Assembly (NCBI GenBank): GCA_002702725.1
Contig: PABE01000108.1
Span: 1-44,434 of the forward strand
Direction: 5' to 3'
DNA length: 44,434 nucleotides
DNA from: Porticoccaceae bacterium
GTDB taxonomy: Bacteria; Pseudomonadota; Gammaproteobacteria; Pseudomonadales; Porticoccaceae
A program made the position numbers and the translations under genes. Below are positions 15,405-25,153 of this stretch, piece after piece (positions within the stretch are counted from its first letter, which is position 1; each line of letters begins with the position of its first letter). The notes beneath the pieces were generated by a model, which saw only the letters and a list, made by a program, of their open reading frames with translations, made no database searches and was not told the origin of the DNA.

Positions 15405-17522
15405 CTATTTTTTTACGCCGCCCCGTTCCAGGTTAACGAGGTACTGATAGACAGCTTCCTGTGAACGGACCTTGCGGCGGTTGCCCCGACGCACGTACGG
15501 ATTGTCCTGTTTGGCGTTGATAATCCGGGCCTTTTGGTTGTCCGAGAGCTGAATATTCAGGGTCTCGACGATCAGCTTCTTGATATCCGGATCATAGACG
15601 GGACAGCTGACTTCGACGCGCTCGTCGAGATTGCGGGCCATCCAGTCGGCGGAAGATATGTAAACGTCGGGATCGCCGAGATTGTCGAAAACCAGCACAC
15701 GGGTATGTTCCAGGTAGCGATCGACAATACTGATAACAGAAATGTTGTCGCTAACGCCCTTGATGCCCGGAACGAGACTGCACATGCCGCGCACGATCAT
15801 ACGGACCTGCACCCCAGCCTGGCTTGCTTCATAGAGCAGGTTGACGATGTCCCGATCGACCAGATTGTTTAGCTTGATTTTAATCAGCCCCTTGTTGCCG
15901 GCCTTCGCATGGCTGATCTCCCGTCGAATCAGGCGCTCGATTTCGCTGCGGGTATTCAGGGGTGAAACCAGCAGGTGGCGAAGTCGCGGGTGGCGGTAGC
16001 TGGTTTCGATGAACTGAAAGACACTTTGCGCCTCGTCGCACAGTTCCTGGTGCGCGGTGAACAGGGCGAGGTCGGTATACACCCTGGCGGTGCTCTCGTT
16101 GAAGTTGCCGGTTCCCAGCACAGCATAGCGCTTGCTGACGCCATTGACTTCCCGGGTGACGACGCACAATTTGGAGTGCACCTTGAGGCCCGGGATGCCG
16201 AGAGTGACCTTGATGCCGGCGTCCGCCAGCTTCTCGGTCAGCTCGAGGTTGTGTTCCTCGTCAAAGCGGGCCCGCAGTTCGATATTGACGTTAACCCGTT
16301 TGCCGTTTCGGGCGGCGTCAATCAATGATTCGATAACCCTCGAGTTGGCCGCCACCCGGTAGATGTTGATCTTGATTTCCTTTATCGCCGGGTCGAAGGA
16401 TGCCTGACGGACAAACTCGGTGAAGTAATTGAAGCGATAGTAGGGGTAATAAAGGAGGATATCCCCGGCATCCAGGGCCTCGAAAACATTGCGATGACGG
16501 TCAAAGGCCTGGCTGCGAAGGGCGGGCAGGGGCGGGTTTTCGAGCCACTTTTTGCTCGGATTGCGAAAACCGATGAAATCCCGGAAGTTTCGGTACCGGC
16601 CCCCGGGGATAACACTGTCGACATTTTCGATGCCCAGGCGCTCGCGAATCAGGCTGACCATCTCGCTGGGCATGGTGCGATCGTAGGACAGCCGCACCGG
16701 TTCTGCGGTCAGACGTTGCTTCATGCCCCGTGTCAGTTGCTCGACGAGACTCATTTCGACGTCGTCGTAGAGTTCGTACTCCGAATCCCGGGAGAATTTC
16801 ATCGACCAGGCCTGTACCGAGTCGTATTCCACGAAGGGGTCGAAAATCTGGTCCAGGCAGTGCCGGATCACTTCGTCCATGACCATGTAATAGTTGCGGG
16901 CATGGCCCCGGTCCGGCGGGATGTTGATAAACCGGGATACCCGCTCCGGGATGTCGAGAATCGCATAGCGGCGCTGTTTGCCTTTCTTGAGCTGGACGGC
17001 CAGATAGGAGACATCGTCGTCGAGGAGCTTGTCGAGCCGGATGCTGTCCGACACCCAGATGGGCACCACGTGGGGCAGGATATGGTCGCGGAAGTGCTTG
17101 TCCAGCCAATGGCTCTGTTTCTCGCTTAACCGTTCTTCGGGGATAAAGTAGACTTTTTTGTTCTCCAGTTCCTTGAGGACATCCTGATAGATGGTGTCGA
17201 ACATGGTGCTGAGATGAACAATCTTGTCCTGAATTTCCGAGAGCAAACGACTTGCCTCGCCGACCCGGCCTTCCAGCTCCTCCTGCTTAACCGTCCTTCG
17301 CACATCCGCGACGCGAACCTTGAAAAACTCGTCCTGGTTGTTGGAGAAAATACCCAGGAAGTGCATGCGTTCCACCACCGGGTTCCGGCGGTCCGCCGCT
17401 TCCTGCAATACCCGCTCGTTGAATGATAACCAGCTCAATTCCTTGGCAAAATAGGGCGCGTTGGTGGTCATGCGACGTTCGGCATCCTGAGGGTTGAAAA
17501 CGTGGGGTTCATTGTTGGTCAC
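15405..17522 (-). CDS. ppk1: Polyphosphate kinase 1
   Basis: Ppk1 makes inorganic polyphosphate from ATP. The 705-residue frame shows the family order: N-domain with ELSWLSFNERVLQEAAD and FSNNQDEFFKVRVADVRR, head domain, then the two catalytic domains. The phosphorylated histidine is H449 in GLKVHSKLCVV. Other conserved blocks are LYYPYYRFNYFTEFVRQASFDP, RARFDEEHNLELTEKL, GTGNFNESTARVYTD and SADWMARNLDERVEV. The GTG at 17522 has a Shine-Dalgarno too close to it, and an ATG at 17471 gives a length nearer E. coli Ppk (688), so the true start may be 17 residues later. It lies 27 bases after tamB on the same strand. No Pho box was recognised. Confidence 0.97.
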   Translation of the reverse strand: MTNNEPHVFNPQDAERRMTTNAPYFAKELSWLSFNERVLQEAADRRNPVVERMHFLGIFSNNQDEFFKVRVADVRRTVKQEELEGRVGEASRLLSEIQDKIVHLSTMFDTIYQDVLKELENKKVYFIPEERLSEKQSHWLDKHFRDHILPHVVPIWVSDSIRLDKLLDDDVSYLAVQLKKGKQRRYAILDIPERVSRFINIPPDRGHARNYYMVMDEVIRHCLDQIFDPFVEYDSVQAWSMKFSRDSEYELYDDVEMSLVEQLTRGMKQRLTAEPVRLSYDRTMPSEMVSLIRERLGIENVDSVIPGGRYRNFRDFIGFRNPSKKWLENPPLPALRSQAFDRHRNVFEALDAGDILLYYPYYRFNYFTEFVRQASFDPAIKEIKINIYRVAANSRVIESLIDAARNGKRVNVNIELRARFDEEHNLELTEKLADAGIKVTLGIPGLKVHSKLCVVTREVNGVSKRYAVLGTGNFNESTARVYTDLALFTAHQELCDEAQSVFQFIETSYRHPRLRHLLVSPLNTRSEIERLIRREISHAKAGNKGLIKIKLNNLVDRDIVNLLYEASQAGVQVRMIVRGMCSLVPGIKGVSDNISVISIVDRYLEHTRVLVFDNLGDPDVYISSADWMARNLDERVEVSCPVYDPDIKKLIVETLNIQLSDNQKARIINAKQDNPYVRRGNRRKVRSQEAVYQYLVNLERGGVKK

Positions 17523-17549
17523 TCCTGTGACATTTTTGTTACAGCGTTG

Positions 17550-20500
17550 TCATCGACCGTGTTCGATGCGATATTGAAGATCAATGCTCTGATTGTCTCC
17601 GGATTCCGCCTTTAACCCAAGGTGCTCGCTCAAACTGTATTCCAGTTGCACGCTGCTGGTCGGATTGAACAGGTTGTGCACGTAGCTGATGAAAAGGTCC
17701 GGTGTCAGGTACTTGCCCACCATCAATGAGCTGTCCAGGTAGTCATCCCCCCCTCGCAGGCTTACGACATCCAGTCCCAGCTGGTTCTGCAAACTTCGGG
17801 TAATCCACTGGCTCTGGGAGATGCCCAGCGCCGCCACCGCATTCATGACCAGATTGGTATCGCTGGCGTTCATGTCCGAGGGTACCTTGCCGGTCAGTAA
17901 AATGGTGGTCGCTTCGGTGGGCGGCAATACAGGGTCGGAGAAAATCTCGCTGCGGATATCCTTGGCAAATCCGCTGATGGCGATGCCCACCCGGTAGTCG
18001 GCGGTCTTCCGCACAGCACGAATGTTGAGTCCGGGGTTGTCCACCGGCCCTTGAAACAGCAAATATCCCTGCTCCACTTCCAGGCTCTGCCCGTAGGCCT
18101 TGTACTTGCCATCCAGCAGGGTCAGGGTGCCCAGTGCCCGGGTGGGCGATTGTCCGCGCTGGCTCAGGCGCAGGTCCCCCGCGACCCGGCTGGTCAAACC
18201 ATAGCCGCTGAACTGAAAATCGTTACCCAGGACAAGTTTGATGTCCGTATCCCACGGCTTGCCCATGGTTTCGGGTTTCGTTCGGGCCGGGGTCACCACC
18301 TCATCGGATGATACGGCGATTGCCTGGTCGGGCAGTGGCCTGAGTTTGATACGGCCCTTGTCAATGGCGAGGGTGCCGGTAACCGTGGCACTGGTCTGAC
18401 CTATCGAAATGCTCAGATCAGGGCTGGTTACCAGCTGAAGGTCTTCTCGCTGGGCGAGGGGGAATTTATCCCCCGCGATGTTTATCGAACCGGTGAGGTC
18501 GAGTAATGATGACGCCGATCCGCGACCACTGGCGGTCAGCCTGCCGTCGCCCGCTTCAACGCGGCCACTGAGTAGCCACTGGCGCTCGTCGTTTAGAGAA
18601 ACAGCCAATTGACCGTTGTTGAATGCCGTCCTGAGTTCCGGAATCCTCGCCCGGACGCCGTCGAGGGTGAGTTCGGCACTGGCGACGGGCGCATCCAGAG
18701 TACCCTGGAGGTCGGCGTTCACGGCCAGTTCACCCTCGAGCCGCTCTATTCGCGGCAACAGACCATCCAGCCATCGCAGGTCGTCAAAATGGCCCCGAAG
18801 GTGCCCGTCCAGGGCACGTGCTTCAGACAGCCCCCTGACGGCAATACGACCCTCAAAGACCCCGATTTCCGTCGGCGAAGGGGCTTCGGACTTGAGACCC
18901 GGGATGTTGTCGTGCACGGTGAGTATCAGTTGGCCCTGCGCATTTCCCCCCTGAGCAGTGGCGCCGGCGGTCAGGGAAAGGGCCTGTTGCAACTCGTCGC
19001 CGTCTTCTTCGCCGGTACGTATTGTCATTGTGATGGGCGTCGCCCTGATGTTGAGGTGACCCCGGGGAGCAGCCGGGAATCCCTCGATCGCGAAGTCGCC
19101 GTCCATTGTGCCGGACAGGTGTGTCAGGTCCCCGAACAGCGGGTTGAAGCGGGCGACATCGAGCTGGGTCACCTGACCACTGGCCTTGAGTGTTCCATCA
19201 GTCCAGTGGATAGCGGCGCAGGCGTCACCGCCGCTTTGAGTGAGGCAGAGGTTGCCAAGTTGGATGGTGTCGGGACCTACCGACAGGTCCACCGGGCTTT
19301 TTTGTTGCCAGCGGCCCGCGATGGGGCTGTCCAGTTTGATTCCGGTGACTTCACCCCGCCAGCGTTGCTCGTCGAGGCTGCCAGTGGCCTGCGCGGAAAT
19401 AGACTGTCCGGCGACGCGGATATCCGCCTCTATGGCATGTTGATCGAGCGCGCCCTTGGCGGACAGGGCAATGCTGTCCCCGGACAAACCGGGGGTTGAT
19501 ATTCCCCGCGCGTCCAAAGTGAGATCCAGCTGTTGTGCCTGATCGGTGGTGAGCTTCAGGGTTAATCGTTCGAGCGTGCTATCGGCATAGCGCAACCGGC
19601 GTCCTTCGATGTCGGTCACGATGACGGGCGAGGCCAAATCCCCCACTGCCGTGCCGGTCGAATGCAGCTGGCCGCCGAGGCCGGGATGGAGCTGGTCGAG
19701 TTGGTTGGCGTCGATTTGCCAGCGTAGCTCCAGACTGTGACGAGGCGATCCGTCACTTATGGAAACCCGGTGTGTGCCGGAAAATTCCATGTGGTTGTCC
19801 CCGGCGGCAAGACGAGCGTTTCGAACAACCTGCCGCATCGGTGCCAGGTCGAGTTCACCGTGGCCGTCAACCGGGTGTCCGCGCAATTTTCCCGACAGCT
19901 CATCAATTGTCAGCTTTGCGCTGAAGTCACCCTTATCCTGCCAGCGTCCCTGCGTTGCCAATCGGGCGGACAGCCGTCCCAACAGTTCCGGGTCGAACAG
20001 GGCGGAATTAATGTCAGTCAATTTTACGGTTGCGTCCCACTGCAAGGGCGCGCCGAGACGTACTGAGCCGCTAGCCGCTATCTGGCCAGAGGCACTCGCA
20101 AGAAAGAGGTGGCGGACCTCGATGGATCGCGCCTGTCCGTCGGCTTTCAGGGTCAGATCAACCGGCTCGGTCAACCGGTATTCCGGGTTTCCACGTAATG
20201 CCGACCCCGGGGGTGCGCTCGCAACGGCCGCCGGAACCAGCTTGCCCTGTATCTCGAGACGGTACGCTTGCCAGTTGCCGGCAACCCGAATTTCGCCGGA
20301 TGCGGTAGTGGCTGACGTCGGTGTTGGTCGTGTGGGCCACTGATCGAGGGTGGCAGACAACGCAAGGGTGCTGTCTTCAGGAACCAGCCCGATGTGATCG
20401 CTGGTCAGGGCAGTGTTCAGATCGCCGCTGACAGAGAAAGTGCCACCGTCGGTGTTGGCGAGTTTATGGCTGAAGTGCAGGTCCTGAAGGTTTCCGGAAA

Positions 20501-21206
20501 GACGGCCGTTGCCGCTCAGTGCCCCGGTGATGCCCAAAGGGTCGAAGCGGGGAGGGTCCGTGACTTGCCATTTCAGCGACAGATCCAGACGATACGGCAG
20601 TCGGGTAGCGATTTTGCCGGCTAGCTTGAGCCGGTCCTGATCCCGACTCAGGGTCAGAGTGTCCAGCTGTATTCCGTGGGCGGTGAGGAGTGCCCTTAGC
20701 TGGATGTGATCGATTCTGTGGCGGTCGTCGCCGCGATGAATCGACACGCCCCTGAAGTCGACACTGTCGAGTCTTACAGGTAGAGGGACCGTGAGATCGG
20801 GCCAGGCAGGGGGGGTGGACCCGGTCGAGCCGCTATCCCCAGGCAGGCTCAGGGTCAGGTTGCGGATCTTCAGCTCACGAACGATGAGCTGGCCTCCCAT
20901 CACTTCCCAAAGGCTCCAGGAGCCGCCGACCCGTTCCATGCTGAGGGCGATGTCGTTTTGTCGCCAGCGGATATCGCTCAGGGTCAGTCCGTGGCCCAGG
21001 GTTCCCGACACCTGTCCGATCTGCAGATCGGGGCCCCAGTGCCGGTCGACGGTGCCGATCACCCAGCGACTCCCGGATTCCGTTTGGACCAGCCACAGAA
21101 TGGCACCACAGGGAAGGAGCAGTGTCAGGAGTAATATCGAGGCCAGGGCTCGCCGCCATTTGCCGGCTACGGTGGTTGTCTGCGCTTGCTTGCTCTTGTC
21201 GGTCAT
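17550..21206 (-). CDS. tamB: Translocation and assembly module protein TamB
   Basis: TamB is the inner-membrane-anchored, periplasm-spanning partner of TamA, in the AsmA/TamB group of bridge-like proteins linked to lipid transport and outer-membrane protein assembly. At 1218 residues it is close to the E. coli length. It has one N-terminal helix (about 20-40), a long repetitive beta-rich body, and the conserved C-terminal TamB (DUF490) domain: LPPTEATTILLTGKVPSD, LGLDVVSLRGGDDYLDSSLMVGKYLTPDLFISY and LEYSLSEHLGLKAESGDNQSIDLQYRIE. Its ATG overlaps the tamA stop by 4 bases (ATGA), which fits the obligate pair. Confidence 0.96.
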   Translation of the reverse strand: MTDKSKQAQTTTVAGKWRRALASILLLTLLLPCGAILWLVQTESGSRWVIGTVDRHWGPDLQIGQVSGTLGHGLTLSDIRWRQNDIALSMERVGGSWSLWEVMGGQLIVRELKIRNLTLSLPGDSGSTGSTPPAWPDLTVPLPVRLDSVDFRGVSIHRGDDRHRIDHIQLRALLTAHGIQLDTLTLSRDQDRLKLAGKIATRLPYRLDLSLKWQVTDPPRFDPLGITGALSGNGRLSGNLQDLHFSHKLANTDGGTFSVSGDLNTALTSDHIGLVPEDSTLALSATLDQWPTRPTPTSATTASGEIRVAGNWQAYRLEIQGKLVPAAVASAPPGSALRGNPEYRLTEPVDLTLKADGQARSIEVRHLFLASASGQIAASGSVRLGAPLQWDATVKLTDINSALFDPELLGRLSARLATQGRWQDKGDFSAKLTIDELSGKLRGHPVDGHGELDLAPMRQVVRNARLAAGDNHMEFSGTHRVSISDGSPRHSLELRWQIDANQLDQLHPGLGGQLHSTGTAVGDLASPVIVTDIEGRRLRYADSTLERLTLKLTTDQAQQLDLTLDARGISTPGLSGDSIALSAKGALDQHAIEADIRVAGQSISAQATGSLDEQRWRGEVTGIKLDSPIAGRWQQKSPVDLSVGPDTIQLGNLCLTQSGGDACAAIHWTDGTLKASGQVTQLDVARFNPLFGDLTHLSGTMDGDFAIEGFPAAPRGHLNIRATPITMTIRTGEEDGDELQQALSLTAGATAQGGNAQGQLILTVHDNIPGLKSEAPSPTEIGVFEGRIAVRGLSEARALDGHLRGHFDDLRWLDGLLPRIERLEGELAVNADLQGTLDAPVASAELTLDGVRARIPELRTAFNNGQLAVSLNDERQWLLSGRVEAGDGRLTASGRGSASSLLDLTGSINIAGDKFPLAQREDLQLVTSPDLSISIGQTSATVTGTLAIDKGRIKLRPLPDQAIAVSSDEVVTPARTKPETMGKPWDTDIKLVLGNDFQFSGYGLTSRVAGDLRLSQRGQSPTRALGTLTLLDGKYKAYGQSLEVEQGYLLFQGPVDNPGLNIRAVRKTADYRVGIAISGFAKDIRSEIFSDPVLPPTEATTILLTGKVPSDMNASDTNLVMNAVAALGISQSQWITRSLQNQLGLDVVSLRGGDDYLDSSLMVGKYLTPDLFISYVHNLFNPTSSVQLEYSLSEHLGLKAESGDNQSIDLQYRIEHGR

Positions 21207-22960
21207 AGGTCCGGACCCATCGACAGATGCACCCGAAAGCCGCCGTCCTTGAGGGGGAAGGCAAGGTCGAACCGGATCGGCCCGATGGGGGAAAACCAGC
21301 GGATACCGACCCCGGCGCTCTGGTGGAGAGTGAAATCCCGGGTATCGAATGCCGTGCCGGCATCGATAAACGCCGCCAGGGCCACTTCGCGCCAGATTTT
21401 GTGATCCACTTCGATACTGCCCGCCAGGAGATGTTTGCCACCCACCACGTCGCCCTGGCTGTTCTCGGGACCCAGACTTTCGTATTGGTAACCGCGTACG
21501 CTGTTGTCGCCGCCCGCAAAGAAGCGCAACGACGCGGGCAGTCGGGAAAAGTCATCCAGGGCGGTCGCGCCCAGATTCACCCGCGACAGTAAGCGGCCGC
21601 CGAACAGGGGTAGAATGACCTTGCCCTCCGCGGTGGCCTGTCCCAGGGTCATATCGGAAGCGATCCCTTCGATGGCGCCCCGGGCCGAGAACTGCAGACG
21701 CCAGCCATGTGTCGGGTAACGGGGGTGGTTGGACTCGCTGCGCGACCAGCCGATGCCCGGCATCAACAGCATGGTGGCCTCGCTTTCACCGGCAATATCG
21801 AAATCCTCGTACAGAAAGCGCAGGCTCAGGTTCTGCAACCAGTTCTCACCCTCAATGGTGAGTCGGGCCGCCTCCGCCACCAGCTTGCGGCTCAACGCCG
21901 TATCGGTATCTTCCTGATGAACGCCGAGGGACCAAAGGTACTTCTCCCGAAGCGGTCTCTGCCCAGGCTGTTCAAACTGAAATCGCGCGAAGCTGTCGAC
22001 GCCTGACAGCTGGGTATCGATGTGGTAGGTGTCGCCCCGACTGTTCATTCGGCGATTGTGCAGGGAGTAGGTGATGCGGGGGCCGGTGTCGGTGGAAACG
22101 CCGGCGCCGATCCTTGTCTGGAAACGGGTTTTTGCCGTAAGTGCAACTTCGATTGGCACGATTTTCTGCTCGCTATCCGGTACCCCCTGCTCGACACTGA
22201 CCGAGTCGAAATACTGGCTGTTGATTAGGTTGTCCTGGAATTGGATCAGGCGCTCACTGTCAAACGGGCTGCCGGGTTTGAAAGGGAGAAATCGGCTCAG
22301 GAGGTCGTTCGACAAAGGCGTATCCGGAAACCGGATGGCCCCGAATTTGTAGCGGGGACCGGTGATGAAGCGAAGCTCAACGGAGGCCTGGTTGGCGTTG
22401 GTATCGACCACGAGTCTGGCGGTTTCGAACCGGGATTCGAAATAGCCCTGGCTGCGGGCTCGTCGTTGCAGTTCGGTCTTGATGGCGTCATAGTTACCGT
22501 GGTTGAGACGGTCCCCCGGTGCCAGGGGCAGGGCATCGAGGTAATCCGTAAACACCGGTTCACCCTGTCCATCGCCGGATAGCGTGATGTTCACCCTCTC
22601 TATGACTGTTGCCGGGCCCTGTGTGACGTTGAGCAACACCCGGCCACAGTCTGAGCCATCGCCCATCCGTTCCAGATGCCAAAAACCATGGTAGTAGCCA
22701 AGGGCCTTCAAGGCCGCGGCGATTTGCCGGTCAGCCTCCCGTTCAAGACGCCACCAACGCTGTGGAGTTACCGGGCAAGCTACCTGATCAACGGGCCAGT
22801 GGGCGCGAATGTTGTCTGCCAGGGCACCCTCTACCCCGTGGATCTCCAGTGTCAGGGTTTCCGCCAGGGGCGCACCGGATGCCAGCAAAATAACAGTCAC
22901 AGCCAGGTGTCGGGCAACGACGGCGACCCGGGTTAGGGGGCGATAAGCAACAAACTTCAT
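21203..22960 (-). CDS. tamA: Translocation and assembly module protein TamA (Omp85 family)
   Basis: TamA is an Omp85-family outer-membrane barrel. The 585-residue product has a signal peptide (1 to about 33, ending PLAE), about three POTRA domains (about 35-265; LGYYHGFWHLERM, YFESRFETARLVVD, RYKFGAIRFPDTPLSNDLL), and a C-terminal 16-strand barrel. The Omp85 substrate-loop motif VRGY is at 488-491 within GGDNSVRGYQYESLG. The C-terminus IRFDLAFPLKD and HLSMGPDL is typical of a final barrel strand. It is 39 bases downstream of mgtE and overlaps tamB, so the pair may be transcribed with the magnesium transporter genes. Confidence 0.95.
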   Translation of the reverse strand: MKFVAYRPLTRVAVVARHLAVTVILLASGAPLAETLTLEIHGVEGALADNIRAHWPVDQVACPVTPQRWWRLEREADRQIAAALKALGYYHGFWHLERMGDGSDCGRVLLNVTQGPATVIERVNITLSGDGQGEPVFTDYLDALPLAPGDRLNHGNYDAIKTELQRRARSQGYFESRFETARLVVDTNANQASVELRFITGPRYKFGAIRFPDTPLSNDLLSRFLPFKPGSPFDSERLIQFQDNLINSQYFDSVSVEQGVPDSEQKIVPIEVALTAKTRFQTRIGAGVSTDTGPRITYSLHNRRMNSRGDTYHIDTQLSGVDSFARFQFEQPGQRPLREKYLWSLGVHQEDTDTALSRKLVAEAARLTIEGENWLQNLSLRFLYEDFDIAGESEATMLLMPGIGWSRSESNHPRYPTHGWRLQFSARGAIEGIASDMTLGQATAEGKVILPLFGGRLLSRVNLGATALDDFSRLPASLRFFAGGDNSVRGYQYESLGPENSQGDVVGGKHLLAGSIEVDHKIWREVALAAFIDAGTAFDTRDFTLHQSAGVGIRWFSPIGPIRFDLAFPLKDGGFRVHLSMGPDL

Positions 22961-22999
22961 GCAGTGGCGGTTCCTGCCGGGCTATCCAGCTTCACGTCA

Positions 23000-24313
23000 T
23001 TACAGCATGCCGGCAAGGGCGGTGGCGATGCCGAGAAAGGCAAAAAAACCGGCGATGTCAGTCACGGTGGTGAGAATAATTGACGAGGACTGTGCCGGAT
23101 CCTGGCCCAGTCTTACCAAGGCGATGGGCACCACCGCGCCGGCGAACCCGGCGATTACCATGGCCAACACCATGGCTGAGCAGATCACCAGAACCAGTCC
23201 GATGGATTGACTCCAAAGGTAGACGCCCACGCCGCAGGTCGCCGCAATACACAGGCCGTTGATCAGGCCGACACGGATTTCCTTGAACATGACCCGCAGC
23301 CAATGCCGGATGCTGATCTCACGCAGGGCCAGGCCGCGCATGGTCACCGCCAGCGCCTGTGCCCCGGCGTTACCGGATTGTCCCGCCACCACCGGCAGGA
23401 GCACTGCCAGTGCTGTAAAGCGTGCGATGGTGTCTTCGAAAAGGCCTACCACAGAGGCTGCGAGGAAGGCGGTAAGCAGATTGATCTGCAGCCAGGGCAT
23501 ACGTTTTTGCACGGCAAACAAAGGCTTTGAGAGGGCACGCTCCTCCCGGCTGGCACCGACCATGGCCAGCACGTCTGAGGAAATATCCTCCTGTGAAACC
23601 TGGACGAGGTTCGCATGGTTGATAATGCCGAGCACTCTGCCGTCGACGTCGAGCACGGGTAAATCGAAAAGGCGGTGTTGTTCAAACAGGTCCGAGATCT
23701 CCTCCCGCGGCGCGGTACTGTTCACCGCCGCGGTCACCGGCTGGACAAGGTGATCAAGGGGAGTCTCGGGGGCGGATGTCGCAATGTCCTGGAGCAGAAC
23801 CTTGCCGGCGAGACGTCCCTCGCTGTCGCTCAGGAACAGGCTGCGGGCGGTTTTCATGCGCGTCGTTCTGAGGGTGTCGAGTGCCTCGCCGGCGGTATTG
23901 TCACCGTGCAGCAGGAGAATCTGCGTATCCATCAGGCGGCCGGCACTGTTTTCCGGGTAGGTCATCAGGCGCTTGATTTCCCGCGCGATGGCGCCATCGA
24001 GTTTTTCCAGGAATGCGGCGCGTTCCTCATCGTCAAGTTGTCCGAGCAGGCGCACGGCCTGTTGTGGCTGAAGCTCCGCCAACAGCTGACAGCCCTTTTC
24101 GGTGGGCAGCGACACGAGCAGGTCGCGGGCCACCTGGGGTACCAGGTGTGGCCACACCGGCAGCAGGGCATAGAGGGGTTGGTCCACCAGTGCTCGCGCC
24201 ACCGCTTCCAGGGGAGTGTGTTCTATTTGTCTTGCCGCATCCCGTGGAAAATCGAGCAGGAATCGGCGGGTCAGGATAGTGTCAGCCGCCTCGCTGGCTT
24301 CGGTGTTGTCCAT
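23000..24313 (-). CDS. mgtE: MgtE-family magnesium transporter
   Basis: This 437-residue protein has the full MgtE architecture: a helical MgtE_N superhelix domain (about 25-130), two CBS domains (about 135-250) that sense Mg2+, a connecting helix, and a five-helix pore (about 275-437). Pore signatures are LPVVAGQSGNAGAQALAVTMRG and TDIAGFFAFLGIA, whose Asp (D418) corresponds to the ion-binding Asp of characterised MgtE. MgtE imports Mg2+ through a CBS-gated channel. The gene directly follows a second MgtE-like frame that lacks the pore (3-base gap), so the two probably share an mRNA. Selectivity for Mg2+ over Co2+ cannot be told from sequence. Confidence 0.93.
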   Translation of the reverse strand: MDNTEASEAADTILTRRFLLDFPRDAARQIEHTPLEAVARALVDQPLYALLPVWPHLVPQVARDLLVSLPTEKGCQLLAELQPQQAVRLLGQLDDEERAAFLEKLDGAIAREIKRLMTYPENSAGRLMDTQILLLHGDNTAGEALDTLRTTRMKTARSLFLSDSEGRLAGKVLLQDIATSAPETPLDHLVQPVTAAVNSTAPREEISDLFEQHRLFDLPVLDVDGRVLGIINHANLVQVSQEDISSDVLAMVGASREERALSKPLFAVQKRMPWLQINLLTAFLAASVVGLFEDTIARFTALAVLLPVVAGQSGNAGAQALAVTMRGLALREISIRHWLRVMFKEIRVGLINGLCIAATCGVGVYLWSQSIGLVLVICSAMVLAMVIAGFAGAVVPIALVRLGQDPAQSSSIILTTVTDIAGFFAFLGIATALAGML

Positions 24314-24316
24314 CGC

Positions 24317-25153
24317 TCAGTCCCTCGCCTTTTCCCGGATGCCGGGCGCTGTCGCCAGTTTCACCAGGCCGATCGCGGCGCTGGCCATGGCCTGGCTCAA
24401 GTGGGTGATCATGTCTTGTTCCCGGTCGGGAGCCGCGCCCTGCGGTTTCGATGCCATGGCCTGAGCCAACGCTTGCCGCGTCAGTGTGCCCAAAAATAGC
24501 CCCTGGGCATTGCGTACCGGTAGAAGGGCACTGTGGTGCCAGAGTGTCGATTCGGCGGCGACGGTCAGGCTCAGTTGGGCGGGAAGGGCGCGGATAGGTC
24601 TGGCGATGAGCGAATCGAGACGGGTATCGCTGTCCGCGGTCAGAAGCCGGTCCAATGGCACCAGCCCCAGGATTTCCTGATTGTCGCTGACAATACTGAT
24701 CGCTATCCCGGTGGGGGTACCTTTGGCCTGAATCAGCGCCAGACACTCTCTGGCGGTCAGGGCGCCTGAGTAGCCCGGACTGGAAAGATCGGTCCATGCC
24801 CCGACAGTCCCGGGGGCAAAGGTCAGGGTTCTCTGCAGATCGCGGGCGAGTTTCGCGGGTAATGCATCGAGAATCTGCCTGCGCCGGTCGGCGGCCAGCT
24901 GGCGCATCAGGGCAGTGATATGGCGGTAGGCCATTTGATTGAGCAGCGCTGCTGCGGTCTCGGTTGCGACATTCTGAACCAATCGTGCCGCCGGCCAACT
25001 CTCCATGGATTCGATCACCGGGGCCATTATCCGTGCCGGTGCCCGGGCCGCGAACTGTGCCGCCTCCGCGGGATCGAGTTGCTGGATCACCCGCGCCGCT
25101 GCCGCGGGCTTCAGTGCCAGGAAATCAAGACTTAAGGGCTGGTTCTCACTCAT
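24317..25153 (-). CDS. Soluble MgtE-like protein (MgtE_N plus CBS domains, no pore)
   Basis: The 278 residues resemble only the cytoplasmic half of MgtE. An N-terminal helical repeat region runs to about 125 (LKPAAAARVIQQLDPAEAAQFAARAPARIMAPVIESM, MAYRHITALMRQLAADRRRQILDALP). A CBS-like pair follows to about 235 (SGALTARECLALIQAKGTPTGIAISIV, ALLPVRNAQGLFLGTLTRQALAQAM). No transmembrane helix is present, so this is not an intact transporter. It overlaps the MscS-like gene by 8 bases and lies 3 bases before mgtE. A regulatory or assembly partner of the full MgtE is a reasonable inference. A gene decayed from a duplication is less likely, because the frame is intact and tightly coupled. Confidence 0.8.
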   Translation of the reverse strand: MSENQPLSLDFLALKPAAAARVIQQLDPAEAAQFAARAPARIMAPVIESMESWPAARLVQNVATETAAALLNQMAYRHITALMRQLAADRRRQILDALPAKLARDLQRTLTFAPGTVGAWTDLSSPGYSGALTARECLALIQAKGTPTGIAISIVSDNQEILGLVPLDRLLTADSDTRLDSLIARPIRALPAQLSLTVAAESTLWHHSALLPVRNAQGLFLGTLTRQALAQAMASKPQGAAPDREQDMITHLSQAMASAAIGLVKLATAPGIREKARD